In this document: positions 35,388 through 43,639 of the stretch, in pieces
How the letters are laid out: each line of letters opens with the position of its first letter
Numbering within the stretch: the first letter of the stretch is position 1
Assembly: GCA_044371425.1 (NCBI GenBank)
Contig: JBILTR010000007.1
Coordinates: 62,001-126,000 of the forward strand
DNA: 64,000 nucleotides
Origin: JBEISR01 sp044371425
GTDB taxonomy: Bacteria > Planctomycetota > Planctomycetia > Pirellulales > Pirellulaceae
Direction: 5' to 3'
Translations under genes and position numbers: made by a program
The notes under the pieces: generated by a model
Database searches by the model: none
Seen by the model: only the letters and a program-made list of their open reading frames with translations
Told to the model about the DNA's origin: nothing

Positions 35388-36515
35388 ATGAACGATGCCG
35401 TCCAATTTCTAGCGATTCGCCCTACCGTAGCGTGGTGGCCTCCCCTCGTGATTTCGATGGCGGTGGCGATGGTGAGCCCCAGATTGGTCGCGCAAATCCC
35501 TTCCGAGGAGTCTGCTTCGGACCGCTTCGAAAACCTGGAAGTCCTCGGCGCACTGCCAGCCGATCAGATCGGCAAGATCATGAACATCGCCTCGCAAGCC
35601 CTCGGGGTCCAGTGCAGCTACTGCCATGAGGGGAATCGATTCGCCAGCGAAGCCAATCCGATGAAGGAGGAGGGGCGAAGGATGTTCCGCATGACACTGG
35701 AACTCAATGATCGGCACTTCGAGAACCCAAAGCTGGTCAGCTGCTTCACCTGCCATCGCGGGCAGAAGATCCCCTCCTCTTCGCTGCATGCTCTGATTGG
35801 CTCCCATGCACCATCGGAGATGGAGGAGCCATGGAAGGGGATTCCTGGTGAAGGGAGAGAGACTTCCCGGCAGCTGCTTGATCGAATCCGCCAGTCCGAA
35901 CGAACGCAACTGGCGCATCCGGTGAAGCTGGAAGGGGTCCGCGTCGAACCCAGCGGCCAGGAGCTGCCCGAGACGCTTTGGTTGCATCCTGATGGACGGA
36001 TGCGACTGGAGACCCGCTATGGAAAGACGATGGTTTCCGAAGGATGGAATGGGCAGCGGGCTTGGAAGCTAGTCGGGGCCCAGCCGTTGGCACTGCGGCA
36101 GGATGAGGCCGACCAGATTCAGCGCGAGGCGACGATCTGGACCGGCAGCGCAGAGCATGGCTCACTAGAAAATGGCTGGACATGGGAGGTCGATGAAGGA
36201 TGGTTCATCAAAGGGGGGACCGAGGCCAATGCGATGACTGGCCTTCTGGCTGGCCGCTGGAAGGAAACATTGTGGGTGGAGGGTGCTTCCTCTTCGGGGC
36301 GATTGTTGCAGCGACTCTGTCGCATCCCGACGGCCTTTGGAGATTATGAGTATCGCGTTCGATACGACCAATGGCGGCCGGTGGCAGGCCGACTGCTTCC
36401 CCATCAGCTTTGGGTCGACCAGCCAGCGATCCGATGGATGCGTCGGATCGACCGATGGGAGGCGGTCCTTTCGGATGACCCAAGCCTCTGGGAAGCCAAG
36501 CAGCTCTCTCCCTGA
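35388..36515 (+). CDS. Dihaem c-type cytochrome related to the photosynthetic reaction-centre cytochrome subunit
   Basis: The 375-residue protein starts at 35388 with GGGAG eight bases upstream. A signal peptide ends near RLVAQ. Residues about 47-126 match the CytoC_RC fold as found outside phototrophs: ENLEVLGALPADQIGKIMN, then ALGVQCSYCHEGN (haem motif C76-H80) and VSCFTCHRGQ (C119-H123), with methionines nearby as possible axial ligands. After a linker the remaining 200 residues form a beta-rich domain (LWLHPDGRMRLETRYG, WEVDEGWFIKGG) of unknown function. No other photosynthesis gene is present, so a role in extracytoplasmic electron transfer or redox sensing is more likely than photosynthesis. 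Confidence 0.85.
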   Translation: MNDAVQFLAIRPTVAWWPPLVISMAVAMVSPRLVAQIPSEESASDRFENLEVLGALPADQIGKIMNIASQALGVQCSYCHEGNRFASEANPMKEEGRRMFRMTLELNDRHFENPKLVSCFTCHRGQKIPSSSLHALIGSHAPSEMEEPWKGIPGEGRETSRQLLDRIRQSERTQLAHPVKLEGVRVEPSGQELPETLWLHPDGRMRLETRYGKTMVSEGWNGQRAWKLVGAQPLALRQDEADQIQREATIWTGSAEHGSLENGWTWEVDEGWFIKGGTEANAMTGLLAGRWKETLWVEGASSSGRLLQRLCRIPTAFGDYEYRVRYDQWRPVAGRLLPHQLWVDQPAIRWMRRIDRWEAVLSDDPSLWEAKQLSP

Positions 36516-37096
36516 CCCCCACTCGGACGCTCCAAGGCGCCTGCGCCGCGCCGCCGAATTCCAGCGCGTCCCTCAGGGCTTCAACCGCTCCGCCGACAAA
36601 GAAGATTTCGTCAGGCCAGTCGTACTCGCACTCCGTGCAACGGGACTCGCACTCCTATTCCAAAGGATCGTGATGGCAGAACCAACTTTCGACCATGATC
36701 GACTGTCGACCGCCTACGTCCGATGGATTCCACGAATCGACCGAGTGTCCGAGGATGGAATCGAGTGCGATTCCAAGAGCGCCGAGAAGCGGAGTGGGTG
36801 GGGACGAGCCCATCTGGGAGCCCTGACGAGCAATCGGAAGCACGAAAGTCGGCGAGTGGTGCGTTTTGCCAATGGAACGATCAACGCACCGACGTGGGGA
36901 TCCCTAGCTGTCGATCGACGGCACGGCACCGTAGAGCGTCTATTTGACACCCCTCTCGGCAGCTTGCTATCCTTGACCTCGCGTCCAATTTCTGCCTCTT
37001 GAGGCCGATGGACACTCCGCATGTTCCTTCCCTCATCGCAGCCGCTCCCAATCGGTGCGATGGAGCCCCCCTCCTTGCCCTGGTTGAGTGATCGTG
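36516..37096. other. Intergenic region holding a possible decayed gene
   Basis: About 580 bp between two rightward genes. The sequence around 36620-36672 is a short low-complexity tract (repeats of ACTCGCACTC type), followed by the ATG of a possible four-helix-bundle gene remnant, listed next. The last 90 bp should hold the promoter of the PQQ-propeller gene. Confidence 0.45.
36673..37002 (+). pseudogene. Possible remnant of a four-helix-bundle (S23/IVP-like) gene
   Basis: An open frame of 109 codons starts MAEPTFDHDRLSTAYVRW. Four-helix-bundle proteins of the TIGR02436 type typically start with FDHDRLDVYR and then an AYVAW-like segment. Here the DVYR part is missing and the rest no longer resembles the family, apart from a short IECDS stretch that may echo the family's LECAAIQD motif. 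The tract of ACTCGCACTC-like repeats just upstream is also often seen before such genes in planctomycetes, as far as I recall. Most likely this is a decayed or deleted copy. Confidence 0.3.
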
Positions 37097-38317
37097 ATGA
37101 TGCCCCTATCGCTTTGGATCGCCTGCTCGTTGCTTCTTTTTCTCGATGGCCCCTGGCCTCAGTTTCGTGGCCCCCAGTCGAATGGGCATGCGGGCGATCT
37201 GGAAATCCCGTCGCAGTGGTCAGACACACAGCAAGTGGTTTGGAAAGTCGAAGTGCCCGGCCTTGGGTGGTCGTCGCCGGTGCTGGCGGACGGACGCGTC
37301 TACCTGACCACCGCTGTTGCCCAAGGAGAGGGGCTTTCTTTGCGTGTGCTGGCGATGGATCAGTCGACCGGTGCGATGATTTGGGACCGTCAGGTGCGGG
37401 AGATCCCCAAGGCCCCGCCGATCCACGCCAAGAACAGCCATGCCAGTCCAACGCCGATCCTTGCTGATGGAAAAATCTATGTCCACTTTGGACCGCTGGG
37501 GATGGCTAGGCTCGATCGTCAGGATGGCGAGATCGACTGGATCTGCCAGGAACTAGACTACCCGCCGGTCCACGGAAGTGGCGGATCACCGATGCTGGTG
37601 GATGGCAAGCTGGTGGTGGTCTGCGATGGCAGCGCCAGTCCGTTCGTCGCGGCGGTCGATGCGAGCAGCGGGAAGGTGCTATGGAAGACTCCGCGATCGG
37701 TGGAGGCTCGCATCAGCCACTCCTTTGTGACCCCCAACGTGTTCCAGGTCGATGGTCGATGGCAGGTGATGGCTCCCGGCCCCAATCACTTCGCCGCCTA
37801 CGACCTAGCCGATGGCAAGGAACTCTGGCGGATCCGCGCCGATGGCTGGTCGGTGGTCCCGCAGCCGTTGATCTATCGAGACTTGGTCATCTACAACCAC
37901 GACTACGACAACCCCGAGCTGATTGCTGCGCGGCTGGGAGGTTCTGGAGATGTCACCGACTCCCATATCGTCTGGCGATTGAAGCGAGGCGCCCCGAGCA
38001 CTCCTACGCCGCTTTTGATCGGCGACGAGTTGTATTTCGTTTCGGATACTGGAATCGCAAGCTGTGTCGATGCGGGAACCGGGGAGAAGCACTGGATGGA
38101 ACGGATCGGCGGAAACTTTTCGTCCTCCCCCATCTTCGTCGATGGAAAGATTCTCCTCCTGGACGAGGACGGGGTCGCTACCTGGATTCGTCCTGGAAAG
38201 AGTTTTGAAACCCTAGGGAAGAACGAACTCCCTGGCCGCACCCTGGCAACCCCCGCCTTTCTCGCTGGTGCGATGTTCTTGCGCACCGATCAGCACCTCT
38301 ACCGATTTGGAAAATAG
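37097..38317 (+). CDS. PQQ-like beta-propeller protein (BamB-like fold), secreted
   Basis: The protein has 406 residues from the ATG at 37097; GTG codons at 37088 and 37094 are alternatives. A short signal peptide (LSLWIACSLLLFL) is followed by WPQFRGPQSNG, the standard opening of planctomycete PQQ-repeat propellers. About seven blades follow with Trp-containing repeats: VVWKVEVPGLGWSSPVL, GAMIWDRQVREI, GKVLWKTP, GKELWRIRADGW, GEKHWMERI. The residues for binding PQQ in true quinoproteins are not evident, so a scaffold or binding role is more likely than dehydrogenase activity. The gene stands alone, with 195 bp to the next gene. Confidence 0.88.
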   Translation: MMPLSLWIACSLLLFLDGPWPQFRGPQSNGHAGDLEIPSQWSDTQQVVWKVEVPGLGWSSPVLADGRVYLTTAVAQGEGLSLRVLAMDQSTGAMIWDRQVREIPKAPPIHAKNSHASPTPILADGKIYVHFGPLGMARLDRQDGEIDWICQELDYPPVHGSGGSPMLVDGKLVVVCDGSASPFVAAVDASSGKVLWKTPRSVEARISHSFVTPNVFQVDGRWQVMAPGPNHFAAYDLADGKELWRIRADGWSVVPQPLIYRDLVIYNHDYDNPELIAARLGGSGDVTDSHIVWRLKRGAPSTPTPLLIGDELYFVSDTGIASCVDAGTGEKHWMERIGGNFSSSPIFVDGKILLLDEDGVATWIRPGKSFETLGKNELPGRTLATPAFLAGAMFLRTDQHLYRFGK

Positions 38318-38512
38318 CCTCGCGACGGCAGAGTGCAACCTTTCGGGGGGGCATACCAGCGGATAGGACTCCGATTTGTGGAGCGATTTTTTTATCGCAC
38401 CTTCTCCCGCCGTATGGAGCGCCTAGGATTCCTAAAGACCGGCGGGTCTGCATTCGCCGTCCGTGTCGGCGACACCCGTTGGGAGTCGAATGAAAGGAAA
38501 GCGAGGCGCTCG

Positions 38513-38884
38513 ATGAAGGTAGTCTTGCACGCACGCGGTTTGACTCTGGGGCCACGCTCCAGAAACTGGATCCTCTCCCGGCTGACGGAGGCTCTTGGCC
38601 GCTTTGCTCCTCAGATTGCGCAGATGAAGGTGCAGTTGGTCGATGCCAATGGCCCTAGTCGCGGCGGCGACGATAAGGAATGCCGCTTAGTGGTTCAGAT
38701 GCAGCGGCATGGGACGCTGGTGATCCAGGATCGCGATGCACGTATCGGCCCCCTGGTCAAACGCGTGTCGGAGCGTCTGAGCCATTCGTTGTCGCAGCGG
38801 TATGGCAAGCTGTGGTCCCATCGCGAAGGGGTTGCGCGGCGCAAGGGCAAGCCGCAGCCTGATTCGAGCGAGGAAACGACTTGA
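38513..38884 (+). CDS. HPF/RaiA-family ribosome-associated protein
   Basis: The 123-residue protein starts at 38513 with GAGG seven bases upstream. Residues 1-105 match the S30AE (HPF/RaiA) fold: MKVVLHARGLTLGPRSRNWI, then LTEALGRFAPQIAQMKVQLV and the DANGPSRGGDDKECRLVVQ segment typical of this family, with a basic C-terminal helix. Such proteins bind the 30S decoding site and help ribosomes hibernate or resist stress. It lacks the C-terminal dimerisation domain of long HPF, so it would be of the short type. The last 15 residues are a Lys/Arg/Glu tail. A clean intrinsic terminator follows. Confidence 0.82.
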   Translation: MKVVLHARGLTLGPRSRNWILSRLTEALGRFAPQIAQMKVQLVDANGPSRGGDDKECRLVVQMQRHGTLVIQDRDARIGPLVKRVSERLSHSLSQRYGKLWSHREGVARRKGKPQPDSSEETT

Positions 38885-38924
38885 GCGGTAGATCGTCGTG
38901 AGCGTTAGGACTCATCCCACGGAG

Positions 38925-38958
38925 ACCGAGCTCTTCACGCAGGAGAGCTCGGTTTTTT
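38925..38958 (+). terminator. Intrinsic terminator of the HPF/RaiA-like gene
   Basis: ACCGAGCTCT (38925-38934) pairs with AGAGCTCGGT (38944-38953) around a 9-nt loop, followed by T to 38958. It lies 41 nt after the stop. bioB ends on the other strand at 38989, so the hairpin may also serve that transcript, though without a T tract. Confidence 0.88.
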
Positions 38959-38988
38959 CGTCGGAAGCGGCGGTCGCTTCTAGCACCT

Positions 38989-40017
38989 TCAGCCCGCCAT
39001 AGCTTCTTCGGTGATCTCCAGCCCCATGTCGCGAATCATCTGATAGTCCTCATCTGCGGCCTGTCCCTTGGTGGTCAGATAGTCTCCCACGAAGATGCTG
39101 TTGGCGACCAGAAGTCCAAAGGGCTGCAGGGCGCGAAGATGCCGTTCCCTCCCTCCCGCGATCCGAAGTTCGCTGGCCGGATTGACCATTCGGAACATCG
39201 ACAAGGCGCGAAGGCAATCGCGAGGGGATAGGTATTCTTTTTGCTCCAGAGGCGTTCCGTCGATCGCATGGAGAAAATTCAGTGGGATCGATTCCACCTT
39301 CAGCGATCGCAGTTCCATCGCCATCGAGACCATGTCCTCGGGGCGCTCTCCCATCCCGAGGATGCCGCCACTGCATAGCTGTAGCCCCGCCTGCCGGACA
39401 TTGCGGAGCGTATCCAGGCGGTCCTGGTAGGTATGGGTGGTGCATATTTTCTCGTAATGCCCCTCGCCCGTGTTGAGGTTGTGATTGACCTTGTCGACGC
39501 CGGCATCCTTGAGGCGCTGAGCCTGTTCGGTGGTGAGTAGTCCCAGGCAAGCGCAGATCTGCAGTCCAAACTTCTCTTTGATCTCCGGCACAATCGTCTC
39601 GACCGCCTTCATTTCCCGCTCGTTCGGGGCCCGTCCACTGATCACGATGCAGTAGGTTTTCGATCGTCGCTGGGCGGCCAGCTGGGCCCCGGCCAGAAGA
39701 TCTTCCCGTTTGAGCATCGTGTACTTGGGGATCGGTGCGGAGGAGATTTTCGACTGGCTGCAGTAGTGGCAATCCTCAGGACACAGGCCACTTTTGGCAT
39801 TCATCAGGAAATACAGCTGAACCGACTTGCCGAAGTGCTGCAGCCGCACGCGATAGGCAGCTTGGACGATTCCCAACCATTGATCGTCTGGCGATCGGAG
39901 GATTTCCAGCGCCTGCTCGGTCGTCAGGTCCACGCCAGAGAGAACCTGGTCAGCCATCGCCTCCCAACGTGTCGCCGAAGTGGGGAGGGTTGGAGTGCCA
40001 CCATCGCGTTGGATCAT
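38989..40017 (-). CDS. bioB: Biotin synthase
   Basis: The 342-residue radical-SAM enzyme inserts sulfur into dethiobiotin in the last step of biotin synthesis. The SAM-cluster motif is GLCPEDCHYCSQS (C79, C83, C86). Other family segments are NHNLNTGEGHYEKICTTHTY, the SGGILGMGERPEDMVSMA stretch, and SIPLNFLHAIDGTPL. The conserved Arg region (ELRIAGGRERHLR) and Cys residues for the auxiliary cluster (CIVISGR, ICACLGLL, LCSGG) are present. The start at 40017 has GGAAGG about seven bases upstream; the open frame extends 64 codons further without support. No other bio genes are adjacent, so biotin synthesis genes are scattered in this genome. Confidence 0.96.
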   Translation of the reverse strand: MIQRDGGTPTLPTSATRWEAMADQVLSGVDLTTEQALEILRSPDDQWLGIVQAAYRVRLQHFGKSVQLYFLMNAKSGLCPEDCHYCSQSKISSAPIPKYTMLKREDLLAGAQLAAQRRSKTYCIVISGRAPNEREMKAVETIVPEIKEKFGLQICACLGLLTTEQAQRLKDAGVDKVNHNLNTGEGHYEKICTTHTYQDRLDTLRNVRQAGLQLCSGGILGMGERPEDMVSMAMELRSLKVESIPLNFLHAIDGTPLEQKEYLSPRDCLRALSMFRMVNPASELRIAGGRERHLRALQPFGLLVANSIFVGDYLTTKGQAADEDYQMIRDMGLEITEEAMAG

Positions 40018-40490
40018 GAATTCGCCTTCCTTCGTCGCGGATTGAATACAAAAGTCTGGTCCTCGCAAGACGGCCAAAGCCATCTCATGGGAACGCGCAG
40101 GGTAGCCCGAGGGAACTGGGGGGAAACCCGTTGGTCCCGACAGTATCGCCAAAAAAGCCACCGATTGTCGAGCCGTATGCGGACTGGCATCTGGATTGGG
40201 AGATTGCAATGAGTGCTACCAAGAGCTACACTAAAAGGTGGCTAGGGGAGAATTATCTCCCTTGGACGAGCGAAAAAAGGGTGTGGGAGAAATCGATCTT
40301 TCCGCACCGTTTTGTCGCTCGATAGACTTTCCTTCAAGCACTTCCGGGCCCACTTCGGTGGAACCAGTTCTTTATCTTCTCTCTTAACGCGGCAACCCCG
40401 TCGCGTGGAGTGGGTCCGGAGTGTTTTTGATCGTTTGAATCGGTAGTCGATAGCCGACGTTTCCCGACCCCCATCAAGGATAGAACTGAG

Positions 40491-41834
40491 ATGTCCAAGA
40501 AGCGATTGGATGCCAGCGGCGCCGCCCCTTCCCGTCGAGCCTTTTTGAAAGATTCCTCCCTGTTGATGGCCGCAGGCGCCACGGTGGCCTCCCAGGCATT
40601 GCCGGTGCAGCGAGCCGCCTTCGCAGGTGGTTCCGATGAAATCAAGATCGGATTGATCGGCTGTGGTGGCCGAGGCACTGGTGCTGCCATTCAGGCGCTC
40701 GATACCGAGGGCCCGGTCAAGCTGACGGCGATGACCGACGTCTTCCAGAACCGACTGCAGGCCAGCTATCGCGCGATCAAGGGGAAGCACAATGATCGCG
40801 TCGATGTGCCGGAAGAACGACGGTTTGTCGGGATCGAAGGGTACAAGCAGGTCATCGACTCGGGTGTCGACATGGTCCTCCTATGCACCCCTCCTGGCTT
40901 CCGACCGATGCATTTTGAAGCCGCAGTCAATGCAGGCAAGCATGTTTTCATGGAAAAGCCGGTGGCGACCGATGCCCCTGGGGTGCGTCGCGTGCTGGCA
41001 GCCAACAAGATCGCCAAGGAGAAGAACTTGGCGGTTGCCGTGGGCCTGCAGCGGCATCACGAGTCGGGGTACAAGGAGACGATCAAGAAGCTTCAGGAAG
41101 GTGCGATCGGCGACATCATCCTGGCTCGCGCTTACTGGAATGGTGGCGGCGTCTGGATTCGCAACCGCGATGAAAAGCAGTCGGAGACCGAGTATCAGAT
41201 GAATAACTGGTACTACTTCAACTGGCTGTCAGGCGACCACATCGTCGAGCAGCACATCCACAACCTGGATGTGATCAACTGGCTGATGCAGTCGTACCCA
41301 GTGGAAGCTCAGGGGCAGGGCGGTCGACAGGTTCGAACGGGCCCCGATACCGGCGAAATCTTCGACCATCACTTCGTCGAATTCACCTACCCCAACGGTA
41401 CGAAATTGCTCTCGCAATGCCGACACATCGAGGGCTGCTGGAGCTCGGTGGAAGAGTTCGCCCATGGCTCCAATGGCTGGGCCGACATCTCCGGCGGCAA
41501 GATCTACGACAAGAGCGGCAAAATGGCGTGGCAGGCTCCCAAGAATGAGGACGGCTGGGCGCAAGAGCACCACGATCTGTTTGCGGCGATTCGGAGGGGC
41601 GAGCGGCCTAATGAAGGGGATTACGGTGCCTACAGCACGCTGACTTCCATCATGGGCCGTCTGGCGACTTATTCGGGTGCCAAGCTGACTTGGGACGAGT
41701 GCCTCAACAGCCAGGTCGCTCTTGCAGACTTCGATTCGATCAAGTCGTTTGATGCACCGGCTCCCGTCCAGCCAGTTTCCCCTGGCAAGTACCAGATCGC
41801 GGTCCCCGGAACCAACAAGAAGAACTTCGTCTGA
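40491..41834 (+). CDS. Tat-exported Gfo/Idh/MocA-family oxidoreductase
   Basis: The 447-residue protein has a twin-Arg signal (SRRAFLK at 14-20, hydrophobic stretch to about 45), so it is folded with its NAD(P) cofactor and exported. The Rossmann motif is GLIGCGGRGTGA (about 54-65), the family EKP motif is in FMEKPVATDAPG, and the C-terminal domain has GGVWIRNRDEKQSE, NWLSGDHIVEQHIHNLDVINW and DHHFVEFTYPNG. The His-containing segment probably holds the catalytic site. Such exported dehydrogenases are expanded in planctomycetes, where they are thought to act on sugars or sugar derivatives. An elaborate terminator follows. Confidence 0.93.
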   Translation: MSKKRLDASGAAPSRRAFLKDSSLLMAAGATVASQALPVQRAAFAGGSDEIKIGLIGCGGRGTGAAIQALDTEGPVKLTAMTDVFQNRLQASYRAIKGKHNDRVDVPEERRFVGIEGYKQVIDSGVDMVLLCTPPGFRPMHFEAAVNAGKHVFMEKPVATDAPGVRRVLAANKIAKEKNLAVAVGLQRHHESGYKETIKKLQEGAIGDIILARAYWNGGGVWIRNRDEKQSETEYQMNNWYYFNWLSGDHIVEQHIHNLDVINWLMQSYPVEAQGQGGRQVRTGPDTGEIFDHHFVEFTYPNGTKLLSQCRHIEGCWSSVEEFAHGSNGWADISGGKIYDKSGKMAWQAPKNEDGWAQEHHDLFAAIRRGERPNEGDYGAYSTLTSIMGRLATYSGAKLTWDECLNSQVALADFDSIKSFDAPAPVQPVSPGKYQIAVPGTNKKNFV

Positions 41835-41868
41835 TTCGCCGTCCCCTACGGCAATTCAACCGATCGAT

Positions 41869-41942
41869 AGGCGACCCGTTTGGCAACCTCTTCAGCGAAC
41901 TGTCCGCAGTTCGGATTTTGCCAAGCGGGTCGCCTTGTTTTT
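41869..41942 (+). terminator. Two-tier hairpin terminator after the oxidoreductase gene
   Basis: An 18-bp outer stem (41869-41886 with 41918-41935, one G-U pair) encloses an inner 7-bp hairpin CGAACTG/CAGTTCG with a TCCG loop (41896-41913), and is followed by TTGTTTTTG. It is longer and more structured than a typical terminator. Confidence 0.85.
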
Positions 41943-42026
41943 GTTCGCCGACCTCGGCAAGATCAACAAGTCGATCCACCGGCTTACAGGCCGTGGCAAC
42001 CCCTCCTCTCCTAAGGCGCCTGCCCG

Positions 42027-42473
42027 ATGAAGAAAGCTCGAATCGCATCGATCTGGTTTGCCTGGATTGGGCTGATGCTCTGCGGTGCTTCTGGCTCCGC
42101 CAGCGACCCCAAGAGGTCCCTGCTGGGAGTCTGGCAGGCGGTTGCCATGGAGCGAGGTGGAATGCCTGCCCCCCAGGAAGCGATCGCCAGGATGCGGTTC
42201 ACCTTCGAGGAGGGGAAACTGCTTGTGCGAGGCAACTTCCAGGACGAACGGGAAGTCGCCTGCACCTACCAGATCGATCTTCAGCAAGATCCGATGCGAC
42301 TCGATTTCCAGCCGCCTGAAGAGAAGAAGAAGGTCGTTGGAATCTTTCGATTCCGCGACGAATTGCTGGAAGTTTGCCTCCGCAACGCCAGTTCCGACAA
42401 AGGACGCCCCGAAGATTTTCAGGCACAGGGGGATTCGTCTTTGGTCCTCATCCGATTTCGCAAGCAACCGTGA
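42027..42473 (+). CDS. TIGR03067-type planctomycete protein, exported
   Basis: The 148-residue protein has a signal peptide (IASIWFAWIGLMLCGASGSA) and a beta-rich domain of the TIGR03067 type: LLGVWQAVAMERGG, RMRFTFEEGKLLV, DPMRLDF, and the C-terminal GIFRFRDELLEVCLRN followed by RPEDFQ. This family is nearly restricted to planctomycetes and related phyla; the lipocalin-like fold suggests small-molecule binding, but no function is known. It is convergent with the FkbM-type methyltransferase gene, 68 bp away. Confidence 0.85.
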   Translation: MKKARIASIWFAWIGLMLCGASGSASDPKRSLLGVWQAVAMERGGMPAPQEAIARMRFTFEEGKLLVRGNFQDEREVACTYQIDLQQDPMRLDFQPPEEKKKVVGIFRFRDELLEVCLRNASSDKGRPEDFQAQGDSSLVLIRFRKQP

Positions 42474-42541
42474 CGGCTGCCGCAGCTCATCGATCACCGT
42501 GCAGGGACTTGGCTTGCCGCAGCCGAAACCAAGCCGAAGGC

Positions 42542-43270
42542 TTATCGCTTCAAGAATAGGTATTCGTGGTTGGTTCGCCCGATCCAAGCGATCTCAAAAC
42601 CCGCCTTCTCTAGTTCGGCAATAGCAAGCCGAGTTCTTCCGGCGTTCAGCCCAGGAAGAAAGTGGTGGAACTCGACAAGCAGTTGCTGGACGCCCTCCAG
42701 AGATCGATCCTTCACGGCTTGAAGAAGCACCTCATACTCCGTCCCCTCGATATCCATTTTGATCACATCGACTGCATCCAGCCCCGCCAGCTCCAATGCC
42801 CCTCGCAGGTCGACGCAAGGTACTTCCATCGTCTTTGAAGCCCCGGCGGCCAGGTAGTTAGCGACGGCCGATGCACTGGTCTGATCTGCTGCATCAGAAG
42901 GGGGCAGTGCGAATTGGATCGTTCCACGGTGGCTGGCCAACGCCACAGGATGATGCACAAAGTGCGGGTGGGTCAGGTGATCGCGCACATACTGAATCGA
43001 CTTGGGTGTAGGATCGAAGCCAACGATCCGACAGCCGAATGCATCCAGTATCGCTCGCTCGAAACTGATATCCTCACCCAGCCCAAAGGATGCGATCCTT
43101 GTCTGGGAATTCAAAAGCGAAGTGTCAATTCCCCAGCGACCGTACTTCGACCCGAACTCACGAACTCCCGCCCGTTGGTTCACCCAATAGAATGGTTCAC
43201 GGCCCAGCAGCGCCTGAAGCCATGTTCCGCGCCGTAGGCCACGATAGACATTCCCGCTCCATTGATTCAT
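42542..43270 (-). CDS. FkbM-family methyltransferase
   Basis: The 242-residue protein starts at 43270, nine bases after AGGAGG; the ATG seven codons upstream contains that site and is less likely. It is a SAM-dependent methyltransferase of the FkbM family: SFGLGEDISFERAILDAFG (SAM-binding loop with the acidic Glu), VVGFDPTP-like segment read as IVGFDPTPKSIQYV, VALASHRGTIQFALPP, and the family signature DVIKMDIEGTEYEVL. FkbM enzymes O-methylate sugars, polyketides or glycan chains. No partner glycosyltransferase is adjacent, but a nucleotide-sugar enzyme lies 6 kb downstream. Confidence 0.88.
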   Translation of the reverse strand: MNQWSGNVYRGLRRGTWLQALLGREPFYWVNQRAGVREFGSKYGRWGIDTSLLNSQTRIASFGLGEDISFERAILDAFGCRIVGFDPTPKSIQYVRDHLTHPHFVHHPVALASHRGTIQFALPPSDAADQTSASAVANYLAAGASKTMEVPCVDLRGALELAGLDAVDVIKMDIEGTEYEVLLQAVKDRSLEGVQQLLVEFHHFLPGLNAGRTRLAIAELEKAGFEIAWIGRTNHEYLFLKR

Positions 43271-43639
43271 CGCGATCCACCTCCTGACCATCGTACCCGC
43301 CACCGCTTGCGTGATTTTAGGCGAGGAACCGCAAGCAGTGGCGCCGGGCACTGGGGCCGACTCCAGGAAAGGCCGTAGATTGATTGTGGGGGTGAATCGG
43401 TTTTCCCCGATAGCGGGCTTGCCGCCGATCGAAAATGGCAGTCGGATGACCAGGGGTGCGACGAGGGGTGCCAAACCATGAAGCAGCTTCGGTCTCCGTC
43501 GTTCCACTTCGTCGCCGTTCCCACACCCTCCTAGGAAAAGTGGATCGCCGCAAACCCTAGGGTACCCAGCAAGCCTAGGGTACCCAGTGAGCGTCGTTCA
43601 TCGAATTGCATCGTACGTTGAGGCAGGAGCTTGCAGACC
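43271..43639. promoter_or_regulatory. Divergent region before the tyrosine operon with 18-bp direct repeat
   Basis: This 369-bp spacer separates the methyltransferase and aacS starts. CCTAGGGTACCCAG occurs twice, at 43556 and 43574, with an 18-bp period. Each copy contains overlapping palindromes (CCCTAGGG at the first, GGGTACCC in both). It lies 52-84 bp before the aacS start, a good place for an operator, but it may simply be a small repeat. Confidence 0.5.
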
